This document shows positions 45,365 through 54,310 of a DNA stretch of 64,000 nucleotides, in pieces; within the stretch, counting starts at the first letter, position 1, and each line of letters opens with the position of its first letter. Below the pieces are notes generated by a model, which saw nothing but the letters and a program-made list of their open reading frames with translations, had not been told where the DNA came from and ran no database searches. The stretch comes from Bacillus_AD sp047238185 (GTDB lineage Bacteria; Bacillota; Bacilli; Bacillales; DSM-1321). The translations under genes were made by a program, and so were the position numbers. Where the stretch lies: assembly GCF_047238185.1 (NCBI RefSeq), contig NZ_JBDFMI010000001.1, positions 310,001-374,000 of the forward strand, in the 5' to 3' direction.

Positions 45365-47112
45365 ACCATCAAGATACACTTACGTATTATACAGCTGCTT
45401 TTGTGGACGAACTTGCGCAAATGGATGTCAAACATGTTGTCATTAGCCCGGGCTCTAGATCGACTCCGATTAGCCTTATGTTCACGAAGCATCCGGATAT
45501 AGATATTCATATTAATATTGATGAACGTTCAGCAGGCTTTTATGCCTTGGGGATTGCCAAGGCATCTTTGGAGCCTGTTGTATTAGTCTGCACATCAGGT
45601 ACAGCAGCAGCCAATTATTTTCCGGCTATTGTTGAAGCACACCATTCACGGATACCGTTAATTGTCGTTACAGCGGATCGCCCTCATGAACTTCGGAATG
45701 TCGGGGCGCCACAAGCTATTAACCAATTGAATCTTTACGGTGACTATGCGAAATGGTTCTGTGAAATGTCATTGCCTGGAAACAGAGATGAAGATATACG
45801 GTATGTCCGCAATATAGCGAAGAGGGCAAGTGTAATGGCTAAAGCGAATCCGGCTGGCCCCATTCACCTGAATTTTCCCGTTAGGGAGCCTTTACTGCCT
45901 AACATGAAAGCTGATTGTTTTTCGTATTTACGAAGTGAGAAAGAACCGGGTTCCTATCTTGAAAGCGGTCTCTTGATGATGGGTGAGAACAACAAAGATG
46001 ATATTCTTAAAGAATTGAACAATAAAGCTAAAGGAATTATCATTGTGGGAGAAATCAATGATCCTGCATTTATGAAGGATGTCAAAGTCTTAGCTGAAAC
46101 ACTTCAGTATCCTATCCTTGCTGATCCACTTTCTTTCTTGCGTACATCCGGACATTCGGATTATGTATTGGATTGTTACGATACTTTCTTACGGGTAGAG
46201 GAAGCGGCCAGTGTACTGCAGCCGGAGGTCATGATCCGTTTTGGTTCGATGCCTGTCTCGAAACCGCTGCTTCTATTTATGAAACAAGCTGCGGCTGCAA
46301 GCCATATTGTTGTAGATGGAGGTGCTGGCTGGCGTGAACCGACAGGACTTGCGACCCATATGGTTTATTGTGATGAAGCGATGTTCTGCCGGCAATTATC
46401 TGGGGAAATGACACAGCAGCCGAAAAGTGATTGGCTTGGATTATGGCAATCGTTGAACGCTATCAGCAAAAAAGAATTACGCACCTTAGGTCAAGAAGAG
46501 GAATTGGACGAAGGAAAGCTTTTTTTAGAATTAAACCAATTGCTTCCTGAGCATGCAGCATTGTTTGTAGGAAATTCGATGCCAATCAGGGACTGCGATA
46601 CTTTTTTCCATAACAGGGAAGGGAAAGTTCGGATTATGGCAAATCGTGGAGCGAACGGTATTGATGGCGTTGTATCCACAGCTATCGGTGTAAGCGTCTA
46701 TGAACAACCTACTTTTCTAGTCATCGGGGATTTAAGCTTTTTTCACGATATGAATGGATTGATGGCTGCAAAGATGCTGAATCGCAACCTTACCATCATT
46801 ATTGTGAATAATGATGGAGGGGGTATCTTCTCGTTTTTGCCCCAGTCAACGGAGAAGGAATATTTCGAAACATTGTTCGGTACGCCTCATGGCTTAGATT
46901 TTTCGCATGCAGCAGAGATGTATGGCGGTATATTTAAACGTGTTGAAAATTGGCAAGATTTCCGGGAGTCCATTAAAACATCCCTGGATGACAAAGGATT
47001 AAAGGTCATTGAAGTCAAGACTGACCGCCATTCCAATGTCGAAAACCATCGGAGTTTGTGGAAAAAGGTTTCCCAGGAAATAAAGAATGAGCTAAAAGGA
47101 ATAAGACAATGA
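45361..47112 (+). CDS. menD: 2-succinyl-5-enolpyruvyl-6-hydroxy-3-cyclohexene-1-carboxylate synthase MenD
   Basis: Thiamine diphosphate enzyme that joins 2-oxoglutarate and isochorismate. The 583 residues begin with the MenD-typical DELAQMDVKHVVISPGSRST, whose Glu is in the family cofactor site region (IDERSAGFYALG follows). The cofactor-binding motif is IGDLSFFHDMNGL, ending with NNDGGGIFSFLPQ, near residues 455-490. ATGA overlaps with menF upstream and menH downstream show tight translational coupling. Confidence 0.95.
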   Translation: MNHQDTLTYYTAAFVDELAQMDVKHVVISPGSRSTPISLMFTKHPDIDIHINIDERSAGFYALGIAKASLEPVVLVCTSGTAAANYFPAIVEAHHSRIPLIVVTADRPHELRNVGAPQAINQLNLYGDYAKWFCEMSLPGNRDEDIRYVRNIAKRASVMAKANPAGPIHLNFPVREPLLPNMKADCFSYLRSEKEPGSYLESGLLMMGENNKDDILKELNNKAKGIIIVGEINDPAFMKDVKVLAETLQYPILADPLSFLRTSGHSDYVLDCYDTFLRVEEAASVLQPEVMIRFGSMPVSKPLLLFMKQAAAASHIVVDGGAGWREPTGLATHMVYCDEAMFCRQLSGEMTQQPKSDWLGLWQSLNAISKKELRTLGQEEELDEGKLFLELNQLLPEHAALFVGNSMPIRDCDTFFHNREGKVRIMANRGANGIDGVVSTAIGVSVYEQPTFLVIGDLSFFHDMNGLMAAKMLNRNLTIIIVNNDGGGIFSFLPQSTEKEYFETLFGTPHGLDFSHAAEMYGGIFKRVENWQDFRESIKTSLDDKGLKVIEVKTDRHSNVENHRSLWKKVSQEIKNELKGIRQ

Positions 47113-47927
47113 TTATAACCTGCCGGCATGGAGATTATAATGTGGAGACGTACGGAACAGGCGAGCCTATTTTATTTCTGCATGGATTTACAGGCGATCA
47201 TACAACATGGAAGGACACTATCGCGGCTCTGCCTCCGAATATGTTCTGTATAATGCCAGACCTTCTTGGGCATGGAAAAAGTGATAGCCCTAGTGACCCT
47301 AAAGTATATGGAATGGAGAATGCTGCCGAAGATCTATTGGACATATTGGATCATCTAAAGATTGCTAAAACCCATTTGGTTGGATATAGCATGGGAGGGA
47401 GATTGGCTCTTTCTTTTGCCCTGCTCCATAAAGAACGTATCATTTCTTTATTGCTTGAAAGTGCTTCTCCTGGATTGGAATCGAAGGAAGAACGAGATAA
47501 ACGGGCGGCAAGCGATGAAAGGCTTGCAGAACTTATCGAAGAACAAGGGATGTTAGAATTCGTCGATTACTGGGAAAACATCCCCTTATTCCATACGCAG
47601 AAAAAGCTGCTGCCTGAACAACAAGAGAAAATCAGAAATCAACGCTTAGCAAACAGTGAGTGCGGCCTTGCCAATAGCCTGAGAGGAATGGGGACAGGAA
47701 GACAGCCATCCTGGTGGGAAGCGCTCGAAGGGTTGGATATTCCCGTCCTGCTTATGACAGGCGAACTAGATAAAAAGTTCTGTATGATAAGCGAAAAAAT
47801 GAAAAATCGACTCCAAAAAAGTGAAGAACGGCGGATTTCTGGAGTCGGCCATGCAATACATGTGGAGAATTCCGCAATCTTTGGTAAAATAGTAAGTGAA
47901 TTTGTTGAAAAATGGAGGGAAAAATAG
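47109..47927 (+). CDS. menH: MenH, SHCHC synthase (alpha/beta hydrolase)
   Basis: Removes pyruvate from the MenD product to give 2-succinyl-6-hydroxy-2,4-cyclohexadiene-1-carboxylate. A 272-residue alpha/beta hydrolase: FLHGFTGDHTTW (oxyanion region), the nucleophile Ser in GYSMGGRLAL near residue 94, the Asp in MTGELDKKF and the His in GVGHAIHVEN. It is called ytxM in B. subtilis. It overlaps menD by four bases and abuts menB directly. Confidence 0.92.
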   Translation: MIITCRHGDYNVETYGTGEPILFLHGFTGDHTTWKDTIAALPPNMFCIMPDLLGHGKSDSPSDPKVYGMENAAEDLLDILDHLKIAKTHLVGYSMGGRLALSFALLHKERIISLLLESASPGLESKEERDKRAASDERLAELIEEQGMLEFVDYWENIPLFHTQKKLLPEQQEKIRNQRLANSECGLANSLRGMGTGRQPSWWEALEGLDIPVLLMTGELDKKFCMISEKMKNRLQKSEERRISGVGHAIHVENSAIFGKIVSEFVEKWREK

Positions 47928-48746
47928 ATGGCATTCAATTGGGAAACAGAACGCACATATGAAGATATCTTATATGAAACATATAATGGCATCGCAAAAA
48001 TTACGATTAATCGCCCGGAAGTGCATAATGCATTCCGTCCTAAGACAGTTATGGAATTGATGGATGCATTCGCATGCGCCCGCGATGACGCAAAAATTGG
48101 TGCAATCATTCTGACAGGGGCAGGAGGCAAAGCATTCTGTTCAGGTGGTGACCAAAAAGTCCGCGGTAATGGCGGATACGTAGGGGATGACCAAATTCCT
48201 CGCCTGAATGTATTAGACCTTCAGCATTTAATCCGTGTAACGCCAAAACCTGTCGTTGCCATGGTAGCCGGCTATGCAATCGGCGGAGGGCATGTTTTAC
48301 ATATTGTTTGTGATCTAACGATTGCTGCAGACAATGCAGTCTTTGGACAAACAGGCCCTAAAGTGGGAAGCTTCGACGGCGGATATGGCGCAGGCTATCT
48401 TGCACGTATTGTCGGCCATAAAAAAGCGCGTGAAATTTGGTATCTATGCCGCCAATACAATGCTCAGGAAGCATTGGATATGGGATTGGTCAATACGGTT
48501 GTCCCATTAGATAAATTGGAAGAGGAAACAGTTCAATGGTGTGAAGAAATGCTTGAGAAGAGCCCGATGGCGCTTCGCTTCCTGAAAGCAGCATTCAATG
48601 CCGATACAGATGGTCTTGCGGGCATTCAGCAATTCGCCGGTGATGCAACTTTATTGTATTATACGACTGATGAAGCAAAAGAAGGAAGAGACGCATTCAA
48701 AGAAAAACGTTCTCCTGACTTTGGTCAATTCCCTCGATTCCCTTAA
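47928..48746 (+). CDS. menB: 1,4-dihydroxy-2-naphthoyl-CoA synthase MenB
   Basis: Crotonase-fold enzyme that closes the second ring of menaquinone. The 272 residues show FCSGGDQKVRG, GYAIGGGHVLHIVCDLTIA and QTGPKVGSFDGGYGAGYLAR, all diagnostic of MenB, and the C-terminal EKRSPDF. ATG 47928 directly follows the menH stop; the ribosome binding site GGAGGG lies at the end of menH. A terminator-like hairpin follows the gene. Confidence 0.95.
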   Translation: MAFNWETERTYEDILYETYNGIAKITINRPEVHNAFRPKTVMELMDAFACARDDAKIGAIILTGAGGKAFCSGGDQKVRGNGGYVGDDQIPRLNVLDLQHLIRVTPKPVVAMVAGYAIGGGHVLHIVCDLTIAADNAVFGQTGPKVGSFDGGYGAGYLARIVGHKKAREIWYLCRQYNAQEALDMGLVNTVVPLDKLEEETVQWCEEMLEKSPMALRFLKAAFNADTDGLAGIQQFAGDATLLYYTTDEAKEGRDAFKEKRSPDFGQFPRFP

Positions 48747-48767
48747 TGGGGAAGAGTTGGCGAAAAG

Positions 48768-48799
48768 AAAGCTTGGCAAATTTATTTGTCAGGCTTTTT
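48768..48799 (+). terminator. Attenuator-like hairpin between menB and menE
   Basis: AAAGCTTGGCAAA (48768-48780) pairs over 13 positions, with two wobble pairs, with TTTGTCAGGCTTT (48785-48797), and T residues follow. It would reduce read-through from menFDHB to menEC. Confidence 0.72.
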
Positions 48800-48849
48800 C
48801 TTTATATGGATATAAGGCAGGAGATAAACAGAAATATTTTCGGAAAGAG

Positions 48850-50337
48850 ATGAAAAGAGTGGTTACTGAACAATTAATGCCTAACTGGCTTCAAAAAAGG
48901 GCATCGCTTTCGCCTGATCGCACAGCTATAGAAATCGGGAAGCGGGCTGTTACTTTCGGCCAACTGTATGATCAATCCATCGATTATGCAGCCCGGCTCT
49001 ATTCCAAAGGTGTCCGGCCGTTTCATAGAGTAGGAATTCTGCAGCAGAATTCATTGAATCTGGTTACGGCGCTGCATGCCCTCATGCAGACAGGCGTGGA
49101 AATCGTTTTCTATAATATACGACTGTCTCCATTAGAGTTGGCCTATCAGTTTTCAGATGCGCATATAGATTGGTTGATTACTGAAGAAGAGTTTTTGAAT
49201 ACTGTGGTTGAGAGTGGGTTTGATGGAGAGAAAACCATTATTTTCAACGATTTGTTTAGCACCCAGCCTTCCTCAGCGTTTGTGCCTGTTGAAGTATTTA
49301 ACTTGGAGCATACAGCGACCATCATGTATACTTCCGGAACGAGCGGACATCCGAAAGGAGTTATGCAAACGTACGGGAACCATTGGTGGAGTGCGGTTGG
49401 GTCTATGCTGAATCTAAGGTTGCATGAAGGAGATAAGTGGCTATGTGCAGTGCCGCTCTTCCATATTAGCGGCCTTTCCATTTTAATGAGAAGTATTATA
49501 TACGGCATGACTGTCCAGATCCATCCCCATTTTGATGAAAAAATAGTGAATAAAGCGATTAAGGAAGAAGGCATTACAATTATGTCGATGGTTGCCAATA
49601 TGTTGAACCGCATGGTGGCAGACCTGGGTGAAGATGGGCAATACCCTCCTTCCTTCCGTTGTGCGCTACTCGGTGGAGGCCCTGCTCCTTACAGCATTTT
49701 GGAAGCATGCAAGACGAAAAAGATCCCTGTTTACCAAACATATGGAATGACTGAGACAGCATCGCAAATTGTCACTTTATCTCCGGAGCATAGCCTGGAG
49801 AAACTAGGATCGGCTGGAAAAGCCCTTTTCCCGTGCAGCTTAAAGATTGTGGCGGATGGGAAAGAACTGCAGCCTATGGAAACGGGAGAGATTCTTTTGC
49901 AAGGTCCGAATGTGACAAAAGGCTATCTAAACAGAGAGCAAGAAACGGAATCTGCATTCAGTGATGGATGGCTGCACACGGGGGATTTAGGATATGTGGA
50001 TGAAGAAGGTTTCCTTTTTGTAGTGGATCGGCGATCTGACCTGATTATTTCAGGGGGCGAAAATGTGTATCCGGCAGAAGTAGAATCTGCACTGATGAGG
50101 CATGAGCACATTTTTGAAGCTGGTGTAACAGGAGCTCCAGACGACAAATGGGGGCAAGTCCCAATAGCCTTTATCGTAACCAACAATAAAGAGATTACTG
50201 AACAGGACGTAAAAGTTTTCTGCAAAGATTGTTTAGCATCCTATAAAGTGCCGAAGGAAGTTTATTTTGTGGAAAGTTTGCCTAGGAATGCTTCTAACAA
50301 ATTACTGCGCAGGGAATTGTTGAAATTCCGGAAGTAG
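48850..50337 (+). CDS. menE: o-Succinylbenzoate-CoA ligase MenE
   Basis: Activates o-succinylbenzoate with ATP and CoA before MenB acts. From ATG 48850 (or GTG 48859) the product is about 495 residues; a longer open frame reaches back into menB but would exceed the family's length. The AMP-binding motif is IMYTSGTSGHPKGVMQ, followed by YQTYGMTETASQIVTLSP and TGDLGYVDEEGFLFVVDRR, with the catalytic Lys in NASNKLLR at the C-terminus. There is no strong ribosome binding site, so the start is not certain. menC follows after 11 bases. Confidence 0.9.
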   Translation: MKRVVTEQLMPNWLQKRASLSPDRTAIEIGKRAVTFGQLYDQSIDYAARLYSKGVRPFHRVGILQQNSLNLVTALHALMQTGVEIVFYNIRLSPLELAYQFSDAHIDWLITEEEFLNTVVESGFDGEKTIIFNDLFSTQPSSAFVPVEVFNLEHTATIMYTSGTSGHPKGVMQTYGNHWWSAVGSMLNLRLHEGDKWLCAVPLFHISGLSILMRSIIYGMTVQIHPHFDEKIVNKAIKEEGITIMSMVANMLNRMVADLGEDGQYPPSFRCALLGGGPAPYSILEACKTKKIPVYQTYGMTETASQIVTLSPEHSLEKLGSAGKALFPCSLKIVADGKELQPMETGEILLQGPNVTKGYLNREQETESAFSDGWLHTGDLGYVDEEGFLFVVDRRSDLIISGGENVYPAEVESALMRHEHIFEAGVTGAPDDKWGQVPIAFIVTNNKEITEQDVKVFCKDCLASYKVPKEVYFVESLPRNASNKLLRRELLKFRK

Positions 50338-50348
50338 GAGGGACAGTC

Positions 50349-51461
50349 TTGAAAATCAAATCTGTCACATTGTACCATGTCAGCGCCCCTTTAAAGGGGC
50401 CCTTCTATAATGCCCTTGGGACACTGCATGAACGGGAGGCCATTATCATTAAGGTGAATGATAAAGATGGGATGTGCGGTTGGGGGGAAGTGGTTGCATT
50501 CTCAACCCCGTGGTATACGGAAGAAACCGTTTATACTTGTATGTATGCCTTGAAAGAATTTCTTCTGCCTATCCTAAACCAGCATACTCATATAAGCCAT
50601 CCTGAGGAAGCAGCAGCCCTTTTTTCGAGCATTAGAGGCCATCATATGGCAAAAGCAGGCTTGGAGGCTGCCATATGGGATTTATATAGCAAACAAAAAG
50701 GACTGTCCTTGGCAGCCATTATCGGGGGAACTAGAGAGTACATCGAGACAGGTGTAGTCATAGCGGCTAAAGATGTGAGCAAAATCGGCGAACAAATAGA
50801 CCGATTTAAGGAAGACGGATATAAACGCTATAAAATAAAGATTAATAAAGAAAATGCAATCTCTGTTCTTACAGCTATCAGAAACCAATATCCCGAGCTT
50901 CCCATCATGGCAGATGCCAATTCTTCGTTTACGATGGAGGATCTGCCGTTGCTGAAAAAATTAGATGACTATCAATTGATGATGATCGAACAGCCTTTCA
51001 GCCATGAGGATCTTTATGATCATAGTGTATTGCAAAAACAGCTAGCGACGCCAATCTGTCTTGATGAAAGCATTACCTCCTTCCAGGCCGCAAGAAATGC
51101 CATTGCCTTGAAGAGCTGCCGTATGATCTCTGTTAAGATGGGGCGTTTAGGGGGATGGCGGCAAGCACTGCAGCTGCATCAGTTTGCGGAGGAGAATGCC
51201 ACCGAATTGTGGTGCGGAGGCATGATTGAATTTGGAATTTCTAAGGCTCATAATATTGCTTTGGCTTCCTTGCCGGGATTCACGATACCCGGAGATATCT
51301 CTGCTTCAGGGAGATATTGGGAACATGAATTGCTTGAAGAGCCTATAGAAGTAAAGAATGGCCGGATACACATCTCCGATAGACCGGGGATTGGATATAC
51401 AGTTAATGAGTATATCTTAGAAAGAATGGCAAAATATATGGACGTTATTACATGTAGCTAA
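50349..51461 (+). CDS. menC: o-Succinylbenzoate synthase MenC
   Basis: Enolase-superfamily enzyme that dehydrates SHCHC to o-succinylbenzoate. The 370-residue protein starts with TTG 50349 after AGGAGG at good spacing. The catalytic Lys is in RYKIKINK near residue 162; metal ligands are in MADANSS, MIEQPF and LDESITS; the second Lys is in ISVKMGRLGG. It is the last men gene here. The family also contains N-acylamino acid racemases, but the operon makes MenC the clear choice. Confidence 0.93.
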   Translation: MKIKSVTLYHVSAPLKGPFYNALGTLHEREAIIIKVNDKDGMCGWGEVVAFSTPWYTEETVYTCMYALKEFLLPILNQHTHISHPEEAAALFSSIRGHHMAKAGLEAAIWDLYSKQKGLSLAAIIGGTREYIETGVVIAAKDVSKIGEQIDRFKEDGYKRYKIKINKENAISVLTAIRNQYPELPIMADANSSFTMEDLPLLKKLDDYQLMMIEQPFSHEDLYDHSVLQKQLATPICLDESITSFQAARNAIALKSCRMISVKMGRLGGWRQALQLHQFAEENATELWCGGMIEFGISKAHNIALASLPGFTIPGDISASGRYWEHELLEEPIEVKNGRIHISDRPGIGYTVNEYILERMAKYMDVITCS

Positions 51462-51547
51462 AATTAGGCTTTTGTATCTTTTTTTCTTATGGAAAATACT
51501 GTATCCTAATAGATATAAGATTTCAATACGATCAGGCAGGGAGATGC

Positions 51548-51706
51548 ATGAGTCAAAATAAAGCGTATTTAATTGCCGATATATTAATCAGGCGTGGATT
51601 GCCGGTAGAAGTTGTCATGGCGATCACTTCCATGAATCGTGAAGAAGTTGAATGTTTAGTTGGTGAAAATAGAAGAGTAGAACAAAATAATGATTTGAAG
51701 AGTTGA
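51548..51706 (+). CDS. Small hypothetical protein
   Basis: A 52-residue ORF from ATG 51548 after GGGAG, followed directly by a strong terminator. The product reads MSQNKAYLIADILIRRGLPV, then a helical segment EVVMAITSMNREEVECLVGE. Soluble and mildly acidic; family not recognised. The good ribosome binding site and tight terminator make it a likely real gene. Confidence 0.62.
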   Translation: MSQNKAYLIADILIRRGLPVEVVMAITSMNREEVECLVGENRRVEQNNDLKS

Positions 51707-51709
51707 GAT

Positions 51710-51736
51710 GGCAGCATATGCTGCCTTTTTTATTTC
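51710..51736 (+). terminator. Terminator after the small ORF at 51548
   Basis: GGCAGCATATGCTGCC is a perfect palindrome followed by TTTTTTATTT. Confidence 0.88.
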
Positions 51737-51746
51737 AAATAAAATA

Positions 51747-51770
51747 GCCTGCATCTAAATGCAGGCGCTT
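51747..51770 (-). terminator. Terminator of the DUF1540 gene
   Basis: GCCTGCAT pairs with ATGCAGGC around TTAG on the minus strand, followed by TATTTTATTT. Confidence 0.75.
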
Positions 51771-51793
51771 GTTTATTCGAGAAAAGAAAAACC

Positions 51794-51958
51794 TTACAAT
51801 TCGTCTTTTGGGCGGAATGTCTGGCAGCCGGTTTGACTGCTTGTCCGTGCCCTTTCTTCGGAAGAATATACCTCAACCATAATTTTTTTTGCTGAACATT
51901 GATTTCCATGTTTCCAATAAAAACACGTATTTGCACTACATTTAACATCTTTAGCCAC
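51794..51958 (-). CDS. DUF1540 small Cys-rich protein
   Basis: A 54-residue protein starting at GTG 51958 after AAGGAGGG at good spacing; longer frames to 52006 lack a ribosome binding site. VKCSANTCFYWKHGNQCSA and a later SQTGCQTF place four Cys residues (7, 12, 21 and 45) in the DUF1540 pattern, probably a metal site. The function is unknown. It lies downstream of the zinc-uptake gene on the same strand, with a 76-base gap, so zinc control is possible but unproven. Confidence 0.82.
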   Translation of the reverse strand: MAKDVKCSANTCFYWKHGNQCSAKKIMVEVYSSEERARTSSQTGCQTFRPKDEL

Positions 51959-52034
51959 AATGAAACCCTCCTTATAGATAGCTTTTACAAGAAGGGTTTC
52001 AGGCATGATTGGTAATTACGTGCAATGGTATGTT

Positions 52035-52994
52035 TTAATACAACGCTTTTTTCAATGTTGCCAAGTTATCCTGCATGATGCTTAAATAATCTTTATGCTG
52101 CTTGATATCATCATCAGTTAGAACAGAAAGATTATGGAGATGCAATTTTTTTGCGCCCAATTCTTTTTGGACAATCGAAGTCAGCTTCGAGGGGATATTT
52201 TGTTCAAAAAGAACATAATGGATTTGCTTTTTCTTCGCCAGCTCCATTATATTCTTCAGTTCTTTTTGTGTAGGTTCACTGGAACTGGAAATACCTGAAA
52301 CAGCGATTTGTTTCAAGCCGTATTCTTTTTCCCAATAGCCATAGGCGGCATGTGACACGATGATTTCTTTTTTGGGTGCTTTTTCGATGGTGGAAGCATA
52401 TTCTTCATTTAACGAGTTTAATTCTTTCGTCACCATATTGTAGTTCTTTTCGAAATAATCTTTGTTCTCGGGCTGCTTCTCGGCCAATTGTTTTTTTATT
52501 TCAGTAGCCATGTCAACCATTAAGGCAGGGTCAAGCCATACATGGGGATTAACATCGCCATGCCCATGGCTATCTTCCTCATGGCCGTGATCATCCTCTA
52601 TTCCTTCATGGGCATCCTGAAGCTTCGCATGGTCAAGCGTTTCCCCGACTGCGACCATCTTGACGCCTTCTTTTGAGAGGATTGGTTTCGCTTTTGTTAC
52701 GAATCCTTCAAGATGATGCCCGATATAGAAAAATTCATCTGCTTGAGCCATTGAAATTAAATCTTTTTGCGACGGTTCAAATGAATGTTCATCTGCTCCA
52801 GGGGGATAGACTGTTTTGACATCTACATGAGTGCCCCCGATTTGTTCTGTCAAATATTGCAACGGATAGACAGTTGTATATACAGATAGAGGATCATTCG
52901 CTGCGTTATTGTTATTTTTATCCTCTTTTTTTCCACATCCTGACAGTATAGCGGCCAGGACTAGGATAATAGCCAATACTTGTTTTTTGTACAT
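52035..52994 (-). CDS. znuA: Zinc-binding lipoprotein of an ABC transporter (ZnuA/AdcA-like)
   Basis: Captures zinc outside the membrane for an ABC importer. The 319-residue protein has a lipoprotein signal (LVLAAILSGC), a first metal ligand region GADEHSFEPS, GHHLEGF, then a His/Asp-rich loop (DDHGHEEDSHGHGDVNPH), typical of zinc rather than manganese members, and ligands in VSHAAYGYW and LFEQN. A Zur box lies 90 bases upstream. No ATPase or permease gene of the importer is adjacent, so this is an orphan binding protein here. Confidence 0.92.
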   Translation of the reverse strand: MYKKQVLAIILVLAAILSGCGKKEDKNNNNAANDPLSVYTTVYPLQYLTEQIGGTHVDVKTVYPPGADEHSFEPSQKDLISMAQADEFFYIGHHLEGFVTKAKPILSKEGVKMVAVGETLDHAKLQDAHEGIEDDHGHEEDSHGHGDVNPHVWLDPALMVDMATEIKKQLAEKQPENKDYFEKNYNMVTKELNSLNEEYASTIEKAPKKEIIVSHAAYGYWEKEYGLKQIAVSGISSSSEPTQKELKNIMELAKKKQIHYVLFEQNIPSKLTSIVQKELGAKKLHLHNLSVLTDDDIKQHKDYLSIMQDNLATLKKALY

Positions 52995-53085
52995 TGGTTT
53001 CTCCTTAGTGTTATCTTTTTTATGCGGTCATTACAGAATAGCTTTCCCCATCAAAACAAAGAGTTATTACGTATTATATTCACAG

Positions 53086-53106
53086 AAAACGTAATGATTA
53101 CGATTT
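53086..53106 (-). promoter_or_regulatory. Zur box
   Basis: On the minus strand AAATCGTAATCATTACGTTT is a near-perfect palindrome (TCGTAAT, centre, ATTACG) matching the Bacillus Zur operator. It lies about 90 bases upstream of znuA, so zinc-loaded Zur should repress it. Confidence 0.88.
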
Positions 53107-53131
53107 GACCTATTGTATCTTAACGCAAATA

Positions 53132-53160
53132 AAGCACGAAATCAATAGTTCGTGCTTTAA
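53132..53160 (-). terminator. Terminator downstream of yidD
   Basis: AAAGCACGAA pairs with TTCGTGCTTT around an eight-base loop on the minus strand, followed by ATTTG. Confidence 0.7.
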
Positions 53161-53183
53161 AAATGTTTTTTGAAGAAGCTTTA

Positions 53184-53417
53184 TTATTTTTTCGGTTTTT
53201 TTTCCGGCACTAGATCGACACCGCCCGGATGGAGTGGATGGCATTTGCAAATCCGTTTAACGGTGAGCCAACCGCCTTTCAGCGCTCCAAAACGTTTAAT
53301 GGCCTCTAAGCCATATGCTGAGCATGTCGGGTAGAAACGGCATGTAGGGGGCTTAAGAGGAGAAATGCATTTTCGGTAAAATTGTATGAGCAGCAGCATT
53401 ATTTTCTGCATAAGCAA
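53184..53417 (-). CDS. yidD: YidD, membrane protein insertion efficiency factor
   Basis: A 77-residue (75 if the second Met is used) small amphipathic protein that helps membrane protein insertion by YidC-type insertases. The family's conserved Cys pattern is clear: CISPLKPPTCRFYPTCSAYGLEAIKR, then CKCHPLHPGGVD. It is ytjA in B. subtilis and lies in the same neighbourhood there as luxS. The start is supported by AAAAGGATGA upstream. Confidence 0.93.
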   Translation of the reverse strand: MLMQKIMLLLIQFYRKCISPLKPPTCRFYPTCSAYGLEAIKRFGALKGGWLTVKRICKCHPLHPGGVDLVPEKKPKK

Positions 53418-53572
53418 TCATCCTTTTCAAGGGTACGCATAAAATACCAAATAACTTTAATATGCTTATTATACACCTGATGCCCATTTACACATAATGC
53501 TATGCGCAAGACTAAACAATTGAACAGGCTGAAATAAAGACAACAGCCTATAAATCAAAAGGAGTGAAGGAA

Positions 53573-54046
53573 ATGCCGTCTGTGGAAAGTTTTGAGTTAG
53601 ATCATACAGCCGTAAAAGCGCCGTATGTAAGGCATTGCGGTGTGCATAAAGTAGGAAATGACGGAATGGTTAATAAATTTGATATCCGTTTTTGCCAACC
53701 GAATAAAGAAGCGATGGAGCCGGGGGCAATCCATACACTTGAGCATCTTTTAGCGTACAATATCCGGAAGCATTCCGAAAAATATGCCCATTGGGATGTA
53801 ATCGATATTTCTCCAATGGGATGCCAGACCGGATTTTATCTTGTTGTCAGCGGCGAACCTACCGTATCGGAAATTGTCGATGTCATGGAAAACACAATGA
53901 AAGACGGAATAAAAGTAGTGGAAATTCCGGCAGCAAATGAAAAGCAATGCGGCCAGGCTAAGCTGCATGACTTGGAGGGAGCCAAGAAGGTGATGGAAAA
54001 GTGGCTTTCCTATTCCAGAGAAGATTTGCATCAAGTATTTGCGTAA
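53573..54046 (+). CDS. luxS: S-ribosylhomocysteine lyase LuxS
   Basis: Cleaves S-ribosylhomocysteine to homocysteine and the autoinducer-2 precursor. From ATG 53573, after AAAGGAG, it is 157 residues, the same as B. subtilis LuxS; GTG 53564 would overlap the ribosome binding site. The metal site is complete: HTLEHLLA (HxxEH) near residue 54 and the Cys in KQCGQAKLHDL near 126. SPMGCQTGFYL holds the active-site Cys near residue 84. Single-gene unit with a strong terminator. Confidence 0.96.
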   Translation: MPSVESFELDHTAVKAPYVRHCGVHKVGNDGMVNKFDIRFCQPNKEAMEPGAIHTLEHLLAYNIRKHSEKYAHWDVIDISPMGCQTGFYLVVSGEPTVSEIVDVMENTMKDGIKVVEIPAANEKQCGQAKLHDLEGAKKVMEKWLSYSREDLHQVFA

Positions 54047-54050
54047 AAGA

Positions 54051-54095
54051 AAACAAAGAAAAGCAGCTCTAGGTGTGAGCTGCTTTTCTTTGTTT
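54051..54095 (+). terminator. Terminator of luxS
   Basis: An extended stem AAACAAAGAAAAGCAGCTC/GAGCTGCTTTTCTTTGTTT around TAGGTGT. Confidence 0.92.
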
Positions 54096-54172
54096 GAAGG
54101 TAGGCTTGTCGGGGATGGGCAGGCAATGTTCGCTTTAGTCGTCATCCAGCTGCAAGCACCACCCCCTTGAGG

Positions 54173-54310
54173 TTAATTGTTTTCTTTTTTTTGAGGATCT
54201 TTTGGTGAAGGGTCTATGGTATGTTTGTATTGATATGCCTTGGATGTTGTAAGGGCGCTGACAATGATAACAATGATGCAAATGGCTATGCAGACAATCA
54301 AAATGCCAAT
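54173..54310 (-). CDS. ytzI: YtzI-like single-span membrane peptide
   Basis: A 45-residue minus-strand ORF: one membrane span (AFLIVCIAICIIVIIVSAL), then a short cytoplasmic tail TTSKAYQYKHTIDPSPKDPQ. TTSKAYxYKHTVD-like tails occur in YtzI of B. subtilis, found in the same locus near luxS. The start is probably TTG 54310; GGAGG lies 14 bases upstream, a little far. Two ATGs at 54317-54312 are out of frame with the span, so a single-base insertion near the start is also possible. Confidence 0.6.
   Translation of the reverse strand: MGILIVCIAICIIVIIVSALTTSKAYQYKHTIDPSPKDPQKKENN

Noticed and set aside
48598..48849. Upstream extension of menE into menB
   Set aside because: It would add 84 residues absent from the family and overlap the menB coding region and the hairpin.
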